From Opitutia bacterium (GTDB taxonomy: Bacteria > Verrucomicrobiota > Verrucomicrobiia > Opitutales > Seribacteraceae), in NCBI GenBank assembly GCA_018695085.1, contig JABHOU010000580.1, positions 1 to 6,353 on the forward strand: a stretch of 6,353 nucleotides of DNA, written 5' to 3'. This document shows, piece after piece, positions 6,205 through 6,353 of the stretch. A program made the translations under genes and the position numbers. The stretch's first letter is position 1, and every line of letters begins with the position of its first letter. The notes under the pieces are model-generated. The model searched no databases, had not been told where the DNA came from, and saw only the letters and a program-made list of their open reading frames with translations.

Positions 6205-6353
6205 ATGTCTTTAAAAATCATGCTTAATGGAGCCCGAGGTCGCATGGGACGGGCCATAGCCTCCATTGCCGACGAAAAGGATTGCCAAATCGTAGCTGGT
6301 ATCGACTTGGGCGACGATCCTGCCGCCGTCATCGACGACTGCGATGTCGTGAT
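6205..6353 (+). CDS. dapB: 4-hydroxy-tetrahydrodipicolinate reductase, N-terminal fragment
   Basis: This is the first 49 codons (plus two bases) of the enzyme that follows DapA, the NAD(P)H-dependent reduction to tetrahydrodipicolinate. The reading begins MSLKIMLNGARGRMGRAIAS. The G9-x-x-G12-x-x-G15 pattern within NGARGRMGR is the dinucleotide-binding loop of DapB. The first beta-alpha-beta unit continues to CQIVAGIDLGDD, with the acidic D34 after the second strand where the cofactor ribose is bound. The C-terminal catalytic domain lies beyond the window. The 41-bp gap after dapA holds neither a terminator nor a visible Shine-Dalgarno. The identity is strongly supported by the dapA neighbour. 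Confidence 0.92.
   Translation, partial: MSLKIMLNGARGRMGRAIASIADEKDCQIVAGIDLGDDPAAVIDDCDVV

Overview
The window reads as ordinary bacterial chromosome carrying six protein genes, two of them cut by the window edges. Base composition is mid-GC. LepA next to LepB, the large LepB with a charged cytosolic N-terminal extension, and weak or missing Shine-Dalgarno sequences at most starts suggest a Gram-negative, possibly Verrucomicrobiota (Opitutae-like) bacterium. That placement is an impression from protein style and remains unproven.

Layout: everything from the left edge to about 5200 is on the minus strand. In transcription order it runs lepA (elongation factor 4, 5200-3383), a 31-bp gap, lepB (signal peptidase I, 3351-1945), a 120-bp gap, malQ (4-alpha-glucanotransferase, 1824-217), a 77-bp gap, then the first 46 codons of a sodium:solute symporter that leaves the window (139-1). 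A 72-bp divergent intergenic region (5201-5272) separates lepA from a plus-strand pair: dapA (4-hydroxy-tetrahydrodipicolinate synthase, 5273-6163) and the first 49 codons of dapB (4-hydroxy-tetrahydrodipicolinate reductase, from 6205).

The genes form three functional sets. lepA-lepB is the classical pairing of a ribosome-associated GTPase with the leader peptidase of the Sec/Tat export route. malQ plus an SSS-family transporter looks like maltodextrin/glucose handling, though the transporter's substrate cannot be read from the visible part. dapA-dapB are consecutive steps of the diaminopimelate/lysine pathway, which feeds peptidoglycan and lysine.

No mobile element, CRISPR array, tRNA or rRNA is seen, and I do not see a new multi-gene system. 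The most unusual signal is non-coding: the 120-bp malQ-lepB gap carries three nested or overlapping inverted repeats plus an 8-bp direct repeat. They could form an operator cluster or a structured malQ leader RNA.
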